A DNA stretch of 64,000 nt from Phenylobacterium sp. RIFCSPHIGHO2_01_FULL_69_31 (GTDB taxonomy: Bacteria > Pseudomonadota > Alphaproteobacteria > Caulobacterales > Caulobacteraceae): assembly GCF_001824475.1 (NCBI RefSeq), contig NZ_MHXN01000039.1:1-64000 (forward strand), given 5' to 3'. Below are positions 25,106 to 34,381 of this stretch, in pieces. The first letter of the stretch is position 1, and each line of letters begins with the position of its first letter. The position numbers and the translations under genes were made by a program. A model generated the notes under the pieces. That model saw only the letters and a program-made list of their open reading frames with translations. It had not been told where the DNA came from and searched no databases.

Positions 25106-26374
25106 TCACGGGACCGTCACATAGGCGGCGTCTTCGGCGACGATGCTGTGGGTCGGCTTGGCGGCAAACTTCGCGGTCGGATCGACCTCGAAGCGAACGA
25201 TCCGACCTTGGAAACGCGACACAGCGAACAGTGTCGGCGTCTTGTCGGCTGTGACCGCGAGATGGGTGAACGACGCGGCGGGCGACCGGTACAGCACTTG
25301 CCTGGACTTCATATCGACGGCCCAGATCTCCTCGGAGCCATGCTTGTGGCTACCGTCCGTCGCTCCGCTGTGCATTAAGACGAAGAGCACATCGTTCGCC
25401 GCATTGTAGGCGGTGATCTCGTAACCGCCCGGCGCCCAGTCCCGGGGTCCGCCAGACGTCATCTTGAAGCTTTCGATGAGTCGCGGCGCATCGCCCGCGT
25501 CAGACACCCGGTAGACGACACCCGAGTAGGACACGAAGATCAGGTTGCCGGCGCTATCGCGCTGGACATGGGTGAACAGCGGGTCCTTCTGGGCGTCGAA
25601 GATCTGCTCGCTGTACGCCTGCCCGGATGGTCTCCCGTTGGGGCCGAGCTTGACCGTCATCAGGGTGCCGTCGCCGCAGAGGGTCGAGAACCGATCGCCG
25701 GAGGCGGAAGGAATGATAGACCAGCACCCGGGGGTCGGCGCCTCGGCGACAGACTTGCCCGCATTCAGATCGATCACCGTCACCGAGGTCGCGGGCGTCG
25801 CGTTCTGGACCAGCGCGAAGCGGTTGCTGGCGGTCAGTTCGACGATGCCCCTCGCAGTCTGGGTGAGGGCATACTTTTCCGAGACGAGGATTTCGGCGCC
25901 CGGCTTTAGCGTTGCGAGATCGTAGCGACGGAACACCACCTCAGCTGGACCGGACATGATCCGCTTTGGATAGGTCGAAACCACATAGGCCGCGCCGCCT
26001 CCGCGGGCGACCACCACCTGGCCGTTCAAGCCGACCGTGATGTTGGCTTTGTAGCTCAAGTCGTCGGCGGAATAGATGTTGACGGACCCAGCCCCGTTCC
26101 AGCTGCCGTGGTTGATCAGCACATTGGGTCCAGGCTTCAGGGCAGATTCGACCGTAAGCTGCTCCGGGGGCAGCGGCTCCTGTGCGACGACCGGGCCGCT
26201 CGCGAAAGCGATGGCCGCGGGCAGGACGCCACCGCCAAGGGTGGTGACGAGCCACTTGACGGCAGCGCCCGCAGCGCCCGGTCCGCGCCGGCTTGAACGT
26301 AGGCTCCCCACAGAGAGGAGCGGCGTGGCCGCGGCCGATGGCTCCGACAGGGTCTCGGCGAGCGCTCTGGACAT
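25106..26374 (-). CDS. aauB: Amine dehydrogenase heavy chain (beta-propeller subunit)
   Basis: A 422-residue heavy chain of the TTQ amine dehydrogenase; with the light chain it forms a periplasmic alpha2beta2 enzyme that oxidises primary amines to aldehydes and ammonia. A long N-terminal export segment reaches about residue 66 (AIAFASGPVVAQEP). A seven-bladed propeller follows, with repeats such as VNIYSADDLSYKANITVG, VTVIDLNAGK and the C-terminal EEIWAVDMKSRQVLYR. ATG 26374 follows AAAGG. It is the first dehydrogenase gene, 41 bp downstream of a TonB receptor on the same strand. Confidence 0.9.
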   Translation of the reverse strand: MSRALAETLSEPSAAATPLLSVGSLRSSRRGPGAAGAAVKWLVTTLGGGVLPAAIAFASGPVVAQEPLPPEQLTVESALKPGPNVLINHGSWNGAGSVNIYSADDLSYKANITVGLNGQVVVARGGGAAYVVSTYPKRIMSGPAEVVFRRYDLATLKPGAEILVSEKYALTQTARGIVELTASNRFALVQNATPATSVTVIDLNAGKSVAEAPTPGCWSIIPSASGDRFSTLCGDGTLMTVKLGPNGRPSGQAYSEQIFDAQKDPLFTHVQRDSAGNLIFVSYSGVVYRVSDAGDAPRLIESFKMTSGGPRDWAPGGYEITAYNAANDVLFVLMHSGATDGSHKHGSEEIWAVDMKSRQVLYRSPAASFTHLAVTADKTPTLFAVSRFQGRIVRFEVDPTAKFAAKPTHSIVAEDAAYVTVP

Positions 26375-26415
26375 GCTGGTTGCCTTTTCTCTTCGGACCG
26401 ATCGGCCGCGCTGAA

Positions 26416-28977
26416 TCAGTAGCGGTGCGTCAGCGTCACCCCGACGGTCCGCGGGCGGATGGTCGAGGCGCTCCACACGTAGAGCGTCCTGCCGGCACCC
26501 GTGAGCGGGTGGGTGTCGAACAGGTTAGTCGCGAACACGGAGAGGTCTGTGCCACCGCGGGTGACGCCCAGCCGCGCATTGACGATGGTGCTGGCCTCGA
26601 TACGCGGGATCAGCGGATCGTAGTTGAACACGTCGGGGTCACGCGTTCCGCTCACGCCTGGCCGGCTGGAATAGGTCACGTCGGCGCGTACATAGCCGTC
26701 CAGCGTCGCCGTTAGAGGGCGCTCGTACTGACCGCTCAGCACCACCCGCCACGGCGCGCCCGCGCCTGAGATCGCAGAACCTTTGGCCAGGACTACGGCG
26801 CCGTCCTGCGAGACGAGCCCTTCATCAAGCGTGGCGTCTGTGTAGCCGACCGAGGCGCTGAGGACGAGGCCACGGGCCGGCGAAGCGTCCAGCTGAAGGT
26901 CGAAGCCCTTGACGGTGGCCGAGCCGAGGTTGTCCGTGAAGGAGAGCAGGCAAGTGGGAAGCAACAGGCTGGTCTGGATGTTCTTCCACTTGATCGCATA
27001 GGCGCTGCCCGCGACCGCCAACTTGCCGCCGAAGAACTTGTTCTTCGATCCGACCTCATAGCTCCACACGGAGTCGGAGCGGTACGTGGCGGGCGTGTCC
27101 GGGCGACCCGACGCGTCTGTGTAGCCGTAGCCGATCAGGTCTGCGTCACAGGCCGCGGGGAGCGGAAGCTGCGCTCCGCCCGGTCGGAAGCCTTTCGACA
27201 CCGAGGCATAAAGTAGGTTCTGGTCGTCGATACGGTAGTTGACGCTGACCTTCGGTGTGAACGCGGTTTCCGAGGTCTTGAGGGAGCCGTTGGCGTATAC
27301 CGGCTCCAGAACGCCCGAACCGAACGGGCAGGTCGGCCCCGTTGGACAGGGAATACCAAACGGGGCGTTGAGGTTGTTCTCCGGGCCGACCGTATCGAGC
27401 GTATAGCGAAGTTTGTTCTTTGAATAACGGGCGCCGGCTGTGACCGATAGCTGTTCCGTCAGTCGGAAGTCGATCTGTCCGAACAAGGCGGCCTGACGCT
27501 CATTGGTGCGGGCGTAGGCGAAGTAACTGCCGGACTCGCCGATCATCGGCGCGCCCCAGACGTTGTGGAAATTGAGATAACCAGGCCCGAACGGATCTGC
27601 GCCGGTCAGGTCGGGAATGCCGAAGTAGCTCTTGGCGTGGTAGAAGGCGTTCTCCTCGAGGAGCTGTTCGGACACCTGCCGCGTCTTCGAGTAGAAGAAG
27701 CCGGCAACCCACTTCAGCCGGCTGTCCTCGTCAGCGTTCGACTGGATCCGGATTTCCTGGGTGTACGCCTGTTGCTCGTCGTCGTAGGCGGTGATGCCCT
27801 TCTCGCCTGCGAGAGGCACGTCCAGCACGTAGTACTGGAGCGCGTACGGGATGGTGAAGTCCATGTACTGACGCTTGTCTTGCTCGACGAACGATGTCGT
27901 CGAGTAGACCGTGACGGGGCCGGCGTCCCATTCCACATTCAGGGCCGAGACGAAGAGCTCACGACGGCCTTTGCTGGTGTCCGGGAGCGTCAGAGCGGTC
28001 AGCCCGTTGGCCGCCGAAGGCGCGCCGGGCGAGAAGTCCGGAACGACGAACCGTCCGGCGCTCGGGTCTGAACCCGACAGCCAATAGGAGTCGGCACCGA
28101 CGCCGACATTCTGCACCTGGTAAAAGACCGACGGAGTGATGGTGAGATTTTCGGCCGGGGCCGCCGCCACGGCGAGTCGCACGACTTTGGTGGTCACGTC
28201 ATTGAAGTTCTTGTCCCCCTCGCCAGTCGGCTCGAACCGCAGGCCCTCGCCGTATGAGGCGCCGGTGGGATCCACGACGGTCAGGGTGGCCGGCACTCTG
28301 TCGATCCAGCCGCCCTCCTTGCGGTAGAGCGCGCTCAGTCTGAAGCCCAGACGATCCTGAAGCAGAGGCCCCCCGACAGCGACGCCAGCTTCGTAGCTCT
28401 CAGCGGCGCTGTGGGTGGACGACCCCTCGACGCGCACATGGGCAGCGAAGTCCGTAAGGCTCGGGTTCGGCTGGATGAAGCGGACTGTGCCGCCTTCGGA
28501 GCCTGCGCCGAACAAGGTGCCCTGTGGCCCCCGCAGAACTTCGACGCGCTCAAGGTCGAAGATGACCGGGAGAGAAGCGCCCGCACCGAAGCCGACCTGC
28601 CGAACTTGGATCGGAACATCGTCGACATAGATCCCGGTGGTTGAGGCTCCCGCGTTGGACGACACGCCGCGGACGGCCACGTCGCTGCTGCCCGTCACCG
28701 TGGGATTGAAGCTCAGACCAGGCGTGAAGCGGACGACGTCCCCGAACTGCTTCACGCCGCGGTCGTCCATCTGCTCCTGAGTCATTGCGGCCACGCTGAT
28801 CGGCACGCGCGACAGCGACTGAGCAGAACGCGTCGCAGTGACGACGATCTCCTGAAGCTCGGTGCTGCCGGGGGCGGCCACGTCCTGGGCGCGCGCGACA
28901 CCGGCGGCGCCGCAGGCCCCCAGCGCGAGGAGGCTGGCTCGCGCGACGAGGTGTCTGCGACGTTGCATGTGCGACAT
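26416..28977 (-). CDS. TonB-dependent outer-membrane receptor of the amine operon
   Basis: An 853-residue receptor with ATG 28977 behind GGGGAA. A signal peptide (LLALGACGAAGVARAQ) is followed by a TonB box (LQEIVVTATRS), a plug with RVEVLRGPQGTLFGAGSEGG and a barrel ending in an aromatic residue (LTHRY). It lies directly upstream of the dehydrogenase heavy-chain gene and probably shares its transcript. That suggests it imports the amine or a precursor. The plug loop GAGSEGG replaces the common GRNATGG. Confidence 0.92.
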   Translation of the reverse strand: MSHMQRRRHLVARASLLALGACGAAGVARAQDVAAPGSTELQEIVVTATRSAQSLSRVPISVAAMTQEQMDDRGVKQFGDVVRFTPGLSFNPTVTGSSDVAVRGVSSNAGASTTGIYVDDVPIQVRQVGFGAGASLPVIFDLERVEVLRGPQGTLFGAGSEGGTVRFIQPNPSLTDFAAHVRVEGSSTHSAAESYEAGVAVGGPLLQDRLGFRLSALYRKEGGWIDRVPATLTVVDPTGASYGEGLRFEPTGEGDKNFNDVTTKVVRLAVAAAPAENLTITPSVFYQVQNVGVGADSYWLSGSDPSAGRFVVPDFSPGAPSAANGLTALTLPDTSKGRRELFVSALNVEWDAGPVTVYSTTSFVEQDKRQYMDFTIPYALQYYVLDVPLAGEKGITAYDDEQQAYTQEIRIQSNADEDSRLKWVAGFFYSKTRQVSEQLLEENAFYHAKSYFGIPDLTGADPFGPGYLNFHNVWGAPMIGESGSYFAYARTNERQAALFGQIDFRLTEQLSVTAGARYSKNKLRYTLDTVGPENNLNAPFGIPCPTGPTCPFGSGVLEPVYANGSLKTSETAFTPKVSVNYRIDDQNLLYASVSKGFRPGGAQLPLPAACDADLIGYGYTDASGRPDTPATYRSDSVWSYEVGSKNKFFGGKLAVAGSAYAIKWKNIQTSLLLPTCLLSFTDNLGSATVKGFDLQLDASPARGLVLSASVGYTDATLDEGLVSQDGAVVLAKGSAISGAGAPWRVVLSGQYERPLTATLDGYVRADVTYSSRPGVSGTRDPDVFNYDPLIPRIEASTIVNARLGVTRGGTDLSVFATNLFDTHPLTGAGRTLYVWSASTIRPRTVGVTLTHRY

Positions 28978-29245
28978 GGAATTCCCCTGTTCCGATCTGG
29001 AGATCTTTTGTCTCTCAGGGCGCAATTCTGGGCGGACCGTCGGGGAGGGGTAGGTGCGTAAAGTGCGCGGTAGCGTGTGCGCAGGTCACCAAGCTGCGCT
29101 CGGGACGGCCGGCTTCCGGCCTCAAGCTGATCCTGGCTCGTGCAAGTTCGAGTTGCTTAAGCCGGTCGCCGCAGGGCGGCCGATGCGAGCACTTGGAAGC
29201 GAAGAGGCGGACGGCCGCTGAGCCAGCGGCCACCGTCAGCGACGC

Positions 29246-29626
29246 TTACTTCTTCAGGGTCGCCAGAAAGGCGATCAGATGCGCGCGGTCCTCTTGTCTC
29301 GGCGTCGAGATCATCATGGCTGAGCCCGGCGCGACGCGTTGCGGCGCAGCGAGGAAACGGTCGAGCTCAGCGACATCGAAGGTTAGGTTCGTCTTCTTGA
29401 GCGCTGGCGTATACCGCGCAAACGATCCCGCGCCAGCCTTGCGACCGACGACGCCGCGCAAATCAGGGCCTATGCCGGCATTGCCCTTGACGGTGTGGCA
29501 CGACACGCAGCGTTGCTGAAAGAGCTTGGCGCCTTCCGCCGCCTTTCCAGTGGTTGCGGCGGCCGCGCTCCCAGCCATGACTAGGGCGACACCCGCCACC
29601 ACGGCCTCTCCAAGGTAACGCCTCAT
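29246..29626 (-). CDS. Class I cytochrome c
   Basis: A 126-residue periplasmic cytochrome c with signal peptide (GVALVMAGSAAAA), haem site CVSCH and Met ligand in PGSAMMI. The body (GPDLRGVVGRKAG, FARYTPALK) matches soluble cytochrome c/c2. ATG 29626 follows AGGAG. It lies upstream of the TonB receptor on the same strand and is probably the mobile electron carrier from amine dehydrogenase to the oxidase. A GGCCGCT...AGCGGCC hairpin (29213-29231) follows the gene. Confidence 0.88.
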   Translation of the reverse strand: MRRYLGEAVVAGVALVMAGSAAAATTGKAAEGAKLFQQRCVSCHTVKGNAGIGPDLRGVVGRKAGAGSFARYTPALKKTNLTFDVAELDRFLAAPQRVAPGSAMMISTPRQEDRAHLIAFLATLKK

Positions 29627-29940
29627 CGACTCGACTCCTGCTGCACCGCGCGCATCGCGGACCGCTGGATAGCGATCGCACAGGCTTTGCGTTACCTCAG
29701 CACCCCGGGCCGCGGCAGGCGCTTAGAAGGCGCCTTTCGGTGCTGCGCGGCCACCACGAGTCCTCAGGCGCACATCTCGCCGTTGGCGGGCGATCGGGCC
29801 CGCGCGCCTCTGACGAACCTGCGCGCCGTTAGCCGCCGCTGCGGTGCTGGAAAGCCACCGTGCGGGGCGCCTTTCACACTCCAGCCGACCGCCACGCGAC
29901 AGCTACGGTGCCGGCATCTCAAACGACGTGATGATGCGCC
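29627..29940. promoter_or_regulatory. Divergent region between cytochrome c and gabT-like gene
   Basis: 314 bp separating the leftward amine-oxidation cluster from the rightward aminotransferase-dehydrogenase pair, so it should hold both promoters. I see no convincing paired -35/-10 or operator palindrome. Confidence 0.4.
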
Positions 29941-31242
29941 ATGACAAACGCCCAGCTCCTCGCCCGACGTGAACACGCCCTCCCGCGCGGTATCAGCACG
30001 GCCACTCCCATCTTCGCCGCGCGCGCCGAGAACGCGGAACTGTGGGACGTAGACGGGCGACGCTACATCGACTTCGTCGGCGGCATCGCCGTTCTCGGCG
30101 TCGGCCACCGCCACCCGCGGGTCGTTTCAGCGGTGCGTGATCAGCTGGAGTGCTATACCCACACGGCCTTCCAGGTCTGTGGGTACGAACCCTATGTGGA
30201 GCTCGCCGAGCGCCTGAACGCGCTTGCGCCATTCACCGGCGAGGCGAAGACGATCCTGTTCACCACCGGAGCCGAAGCGGTGGAGAACGCAGTGAAGATC
30301 GCGCGCGCCGCGACGAAGCGTCCAGCGGTGATCTCATTCGTCGGTGGGTTCCACGGCCGCTCCATGCTGGGCCTCGCGCTCACCGGCAAGGTGGCGCCTT
30401 ACAAGCGCGAGTTCGGCCCGCTCCCCGGGCCGGTCTACCACCTCCCCTTCCCGGCGCCTTACGCTGGCGTGACCGAGGAGCAGTCGCTTCAGGCACTGGA
30501 CTTCCTGTTCGCCGCCGACGTTCCCCCATCTCAGGTGGCGGCGATCGTGCTGGAGCCCGTGCAAGGCGAAGGCGGCTTCCACGTCGCTCCGCCGAGCCTG
30601 CTCGCCGCGCTACGCAAGATCTGTGATCACCACGGGATTCTGCTCGTGGCCGACGAGGTGCAGACCGGCTTCGCCCGGACCGGCAAGATGTTCGCGATCG
30701 AGCATTCAGGCATCGAGCCCGATCTCGTCACGATCGCGAAGTCGCTGGCCGGCGGCCTCCCGCTCGCCGGCGTCATCGGGCGCTCGTCCGTTATGGACGC
30801 CGCCGAGCCCGGCGGCCTGGGCGGCACCTTCGGCGGCTCTCCGCTCGGCTGCGCGGCGGCGCTGGCCGTTCTCGACATCATCGCCGAGGAACAACTGCTC
30901 ACCCGCGCCGATGCGATCGGCGCGCGTCTCCGTGCCTGGACCGAGAAGGTGTCGGCGCGCAATGATATGCCTGCGATCGCCAACGTCCGAGGCCTCGGGG
31001 CGATGATCGGTTTCGACGTCCTCAAAGCGCACGGCGCGAAGGAACCCGACCCGGGAGCCGCCAAGCGGATCGTCGCGGCAGCCGTTCAGCACGGCCTGCT
31101 CGTGCTCTCGGCCGGCATGCAGGGCGAGACCATCCGCTTCCTCCCGCCTCTGACGATCACCGACGAGGTCCTGGAAGAGGGTCTGACGCGCCTCGAGCAA
31201 GCCATGGTCGACATCTCCGCGGATCGTCCCGCCGATGCTTGA
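29941..31242 (+). CDS. gabT: 4-aminobutyrate-type aminotransferase (class III, PLP)
   Basis: A 433-residue class III aminotransferase that moves an omega-amino group to 2-oxoglutarate, giving a semialdehyde and glutamate. The PLP-binding residues are visible: GAEAVENAVKIAR, Asp238 (VADEVQTG) and Lys267 (LVTIAKSLAGG). The length and the FHGRS and TFGGSPLGCAAAL motifs match GabT. It overlaps the downstream dehydrogenase gene by 8 bp, so the pair converts an omega-amino acid to a dicarboxylate. Family members also act on 5-aminovalerate, 6-aminohexanoate or polyamines, so GABA is only the default substrate. Confidence 0.88.
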   Translation: MTNAQLLARREHALPRGISTATPIFAARAENAELWDVDGRRYIDFVGGIAVLGVGHRHPRVVSAVRDQLECYTHTAFQVCGYEPYVELAERLNALAPFTGEAKTILFTTGAEAVENAVKIARAATKRPAVISFVGGFHGRSMLGLALTGKVAPYKREFGPLPGPVYHLPFPAPYAGVTEEQSLQALDFLFAADVPPSQVAAIVLEPVQGEGGFHVAPPSLLAALRKICDHHGILLVADEVQTGFARTGKMFAIEHSGIEPDLVTIAKSLAGGLPLAGVIGRSSVMDAAEPGGLGGTFGGSPLGCAAALAVLDIIAEEQLLTRADAIGARLRAWTEKVSARNDMPAIANVRGLGAMIGFDVLKAHGAKEPDPGAAKRIVAAAVQHGLLVLSAGMQGETIRFLPPLTITDEVLEEGLTRLEQAMVDISADRPADA

Positions 31243-32719
31243 TGGCCTCGATCTAGCGCGTCCGGAGCTCCTCTCGGGCCAGAGCCTCATCGATGGCGCG
31301 TGGACCGATTGCGAGCGCGTCATCCCTGTGATCAACCCGGCCACGGGCCGGAAGATCGGAGATGTCGGGGACTGCGGCGCGCACGATGCCGAGCGGGCGG
31401 TGGCCGCAGCCAGCCGCGCCCTGCCGGGCTGGCGCGCCATCGCGCCGAGGACGCGGCAGGCCGCCCTGCTGCGCTGGCGCGAGTTGATCCTCGCGAACGC
31501 CGAAGACCTGGCCCGCATCCTGACCGCCGAGCAGGGCAAGCCGCTGGTCGAGGCTCGCGGCGAGATCCACTACGCGGCGAGTTTTCTCGAGTGGTTCGCA
31601 GAGGAAGCCAAGCGGGCCTACGGCGACATCATCCCGGGACATCAGCCTGACAAGCGTCTGCTGGTCCTGAGGGAGCCCGTGGGCGTCGTTGGCGCGATCA
31701 CCCCGTGGAACTTCCCGGCAGCAATGATCACCCGGAAGGTGGGGCCTGCCCTCGCCGTTGGCTGCACTATGGTCCTAAAGCCTTCGGAGCTGACACCTTA
31801 TACCGCACTGGCTCTGGCGCGCTTGGCGGTCGAATCAGCGCTGATCCCGCCAGGCGTCTTCAACGTGGTTGTCGGAGAGGCCGAGCCGATCGGTGCCGTG
31901 CTCACGCAGGACCCCCGGGTGCGGAAATTCTCTTTCACCGGCTCCACAGCGGTCGGCAAGATGCTCGGAGCGCGTTGCATGAGCACCGTCAAGCGGGTGT
32001 CGCTTGAGCTCGGCGGCAACGCGCCGTTCATCGTGTTCGACGATGCCGACCTCGGCCAGGCCGTCGAAGGCGCCATCGCTTCCAAGTTTCGCAACACTGG
32101 ACAAACCTGCGTCTGCGCCAATCGCCTGCTGGTGCAGTCCGGCGTCTATTCAGCGTTCGCCGAGCACCTGGCCGAGCGCGTTTCAGAGCTGGCGGTCGGC
32201 GACGGGCTGAAGGGGCAGATGGATCAGGGCCCGCTCATCAACGAAGCCGCCCTGCGGAAGGTTGAACGCCACGTAGAGGACGCCAGGGCCGGCGGAGCCT
32301 CGGCTTTGACCGGAGGCCATGCGCTCCCCGGCGAAGGCTGCTTCTACGCGCCGACAGTCCTGGTCGACGTGGCACCGGATGCTCTCCTGTGCCGTGAAGA
32401 GACGTTCGGGCCCGTGGCGGGTCTGGTCCGGTTCGAGACCGAGGCCGAGGCCATCGGCCTCGCCAATGAGGGCACCGCCGGGCTCGCCAGCTATCTCTAC
32501 ACGCGGGACCTCGACCGCGCCTTCCGCGTCACCGAGGCCCTTCGCTACGGGATGGTCGGCGTCAATACCGGGCTCATCTCGACAGAGGTTGCTCCGTTCG
32601 GCGGCGTCCGTGAGTCCGGCCTCGGCCGCGAAGGGGCGCGGCAAGGGCTGGACGATTATCTCGACTACAAGCTCATGTGCCTAGGCTTGGCGCCCGATCC
32701 TGGGGGCCGCTCCGGCTAG
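31235..32719 (+). CDS. gabD: Succinate-semialdehyde-type aldehyde dehydrogenase
   Basis: A 494-residue NAD(P)-dependent aldehyde dehydrogenase of the GabD class. Catalytic residues are in place: Asn159 (TPWNFP), Glu258 (LELGGN) and Cys292 (NTGQTCVCANR); FTGSTAVGK is the cofactor loop. It is translationally coupled to the aminotransferase by an 8-bp overlap. Together they would oxidise the aldehyde from transamination, and the same enzyme could handle aldehyde from the amine dehydrogenase. The adipate-semialdehyde enzyme NylE belongs to the same family, so specificity is open. Confidence 0.88.
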   Translation: MLDGLDLARPELLSGQSLIDGAWTDCERVIPVINPATGRKIGDVGDCGAHDAERAVAAASRALPGWRAIAPRTRQAALLRWRELILANAEDLARILTAEQGKPLVEARGEIHYAASFLEWFAEEAKRAYGDIIPGHQPDKRLLVLREPVGVVGAITPWNFPAAMITRKVGPALAVGCTMVLKPSELTPYTALALARLAVESALIPPGVFNVVVGEAEPIGAVLTQDPRVRKFSFTGSTAVGKMLGARCMSTVKRVSLELGGNAPFIVFDDADLGQAVEGAIASKFRNTGQTCVCANRLLVQSGVYSAFAEHLAERVSELAVGDGLKGQMDQGPLINEAALRKVERHVEDARAGGASALTGGHALPGEGCFYAPTVLVDVAPDALLCREETFGPVAGLVRFETEAEAIGLANEGTAGLASYLYTRDLDRAFRVTEALRYGMVGVNTGLISTEVAPFGGVRESGLGREGARQGLDDYLDYKLMCLGLAPDPGGRSG

Positions 32720-32789
32720 CCTGAGAATTGCTTCTGGTCGCGGCCGGTTCGCCAGCCGCGGTCAGGGTATGCCCTCACTGAGGCTCGAG

Positions 32790-32821
32790 AAAAAAGCCGC
32801 GGGCCCGGCTGGGCCCGCGGC
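32790..32821 (-). terminator. Rho-independent terminator of the leftward permease cluster
   Basis: A perfect 11-bp stem (GCCGCGGGCCC / GGGCCCGCGGC) with a 4-base loop is followed, on the minus strand, by six T. It ends leftward transcription 95 bp after the permease stop and lies 70 bp past the convergent dehydrogenase gene. Confidence 0.85.
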
Positions 32822-32916
32822 AGGATGCTGCCCACGCCAGGGAGGTGAGCGGGCGGCTTGGGCTCCTTGTCAGGAGATGCCGCGCAGCGCGGCGGCGCCC
32901 CTCGACGATCTGCGCG

Positions 32917-34323
32917 TCATGTCTCTCGCAAGTCGGCGCCAGTCTGCGCCCGGATACCCTTCCGACGGAGTCGATCGACCAACCCGTAGGCCGCGAGCAC
33001 CACTGCAAGGCTGAGCAGGCTGGCGTGCAGCTGACTGGCGAGGTCTGGCGTGAAGGCCATCGCGGCCAGGACGCCCATCATCGCGACGACGGCGGCATAG
33101 GCTGTCCATGGGAAGAACCAAAGCTTCAGGGTCAGAGGTCGCCCTTCCGCCTGAGCGCGCCGCCGCAGGACCATCTGTGAGCCAGCGATCAGCAGATAGA
33201 CGAACAGAATGATGGCACCCGAGGCGTTCACGAGGAACGCGAAGACCCCCCCCGGCGAGACGGCTGAAACGCCCACGCCGACGAAGCCGAACAGGGTGCA
33301 GAAGATGATGGCGCGCGCGGGTACGCCCCAGCTGCTGAGCCCGACGAGCCACTGCGGCGCGTCGTTGCGGCCCGCGAGGGTGAAGAGCACCCGGGAGGCC
33401 ACGTATATGCCGGAATTCAGGCACGACAGCACCGCGACGAGGACAACCATTTGCATGAGGATGGCGGCGCCGGGAATGCCGATGACCGTCAGCGCGGCGG
33501 TGAAGGGCGACTGACCGGGCTGGACCTGGACCCAGGGCATTACCGCCACGATCAGGCCCACTGCGCCCACATAGAACACGACGATGCGCGCCACGAGCGT
33601 GGTGGTAAGCTTGGCGACAAGCTCGGCCGAATCCTCCGCCTCGGCCGCTGCGACGGTGACGATCTCGGCACCCACCAGCGCGAAGATCACGCTCGTCGTG
33701 CCGGCGGCGACCGCCCACCAGCCGCGCGGCGCGAAGCCGCCATGGTCGACCAGATTGCCCCAGGTGGCGTCAGTCCCTGGGGGCAGGCCGAAGGCATAGG
33801 CCGCGGCCACAACGATGAAGGCGATGATCGCCGCCACCTTGATCGAGGAGAACCAGAACTCGAACTCCCCATAGGAGCGCGTGGACAGGAGGTTGGCGCC
33901 TGTCAGCACCACCATGAGCGCCAATCCGATCTGCCATGCGGGCAGCGGAATCCAACTGGCGACAATGTTGGCCCCGGCGATGGCCTCGATGGCCACGACC
34001 ACCACCCAGAAGTACCAGTAGAGCCAGCCTGCGATGAAGCCCGCCCAGTTTCCCAGCGCCAGACGTGGGAACTCCGTAAAGGACCCGACGTGCGGATGGG
34101 CGACGGCCATCTCACCCAGCATCCGCATCACAACAAGGACGAGCAGGCCCGCGAGTGCGTAGCTGACCACCGCAGCGGGCCCGACCGCGGCGATGGCCGC
34201 GCTGCTGCCGACGAACAGACCAGCCCCGATGATCCCTCCGATCGAGATCATCGTCACGTGTCGGGGCTTCAACGTGCGCGCGAGTTGCGGCGCAGGCACC
34301 TGGCCGACAGGTTCCGTCACCAC
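32917..34323 (-). CDS. APC-family amino acid permease (GABA/amino acid type)
   Basis: A 468-residue inner-membrane transporter with 12 predicted helices. The APC hallmark is in helix 1 (ISIGGIIGAGLFVGSS), and the GabP/AnsP-type GFAPRGWWAVAAGTTSVIFALVGAE and EAEDSAE motifs follow. The start is GTG 34323 behind GGGGAA. It follows the amidohydrolase gene by 58 bp and is the last gene before the terminator at 32790. With gabT-gabD ending convergently beside it, a role in taking up an amino acid released from an amide is likely; the exact substrate is not evident. Confidence 0.88.
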   Translation of the reverse strand: MVTEPVGQVPAPQLARTLKPRHVTMISIGGIIGAGLFVGSSAAIAAVGPAAVVSYALAGLLVLVVMRMLGEMAVAHPHVGSFTEFPRLALGNWAGFIAGWLYWYFWVVVVAIEAIAGANIVASWIPLPAWQIGLALMVVLTGANLLSTRSYGEFEFWFSSIKVAAIIAFIVVAAAYAFGLPPGTDATWGNLVDHGGFAPRGWWAVAAGTTSVIFALVGAEIVTVAAAEAEDSAELVAKLTTTLVARIVVFYVGAVGLIVAVMPWVQVQPGQSPFTAALTVIGIPGAAILMQMVVLVAVLSCLNSGIYVASRVLFTLAGRNDAPQWLVGLSSWGVPARAIIFCTLFGFVGVGVSAVSPGGVFAFLVNASGAIILFVYLLIAGSQMVLRRRAQAEGRPLTLKLWFFPWTAYAAVVAMMGVLAAMAFTPDLASQLHASLLSLAVVLAAYGLVDRLRRKGIRAQTGADLRET

Positions 34324-34381
34324 GAAATTTCCCCAAATCTGATCTGCATCGGAATCCCGATAGGCCCGCCTCGAAGTCCCC

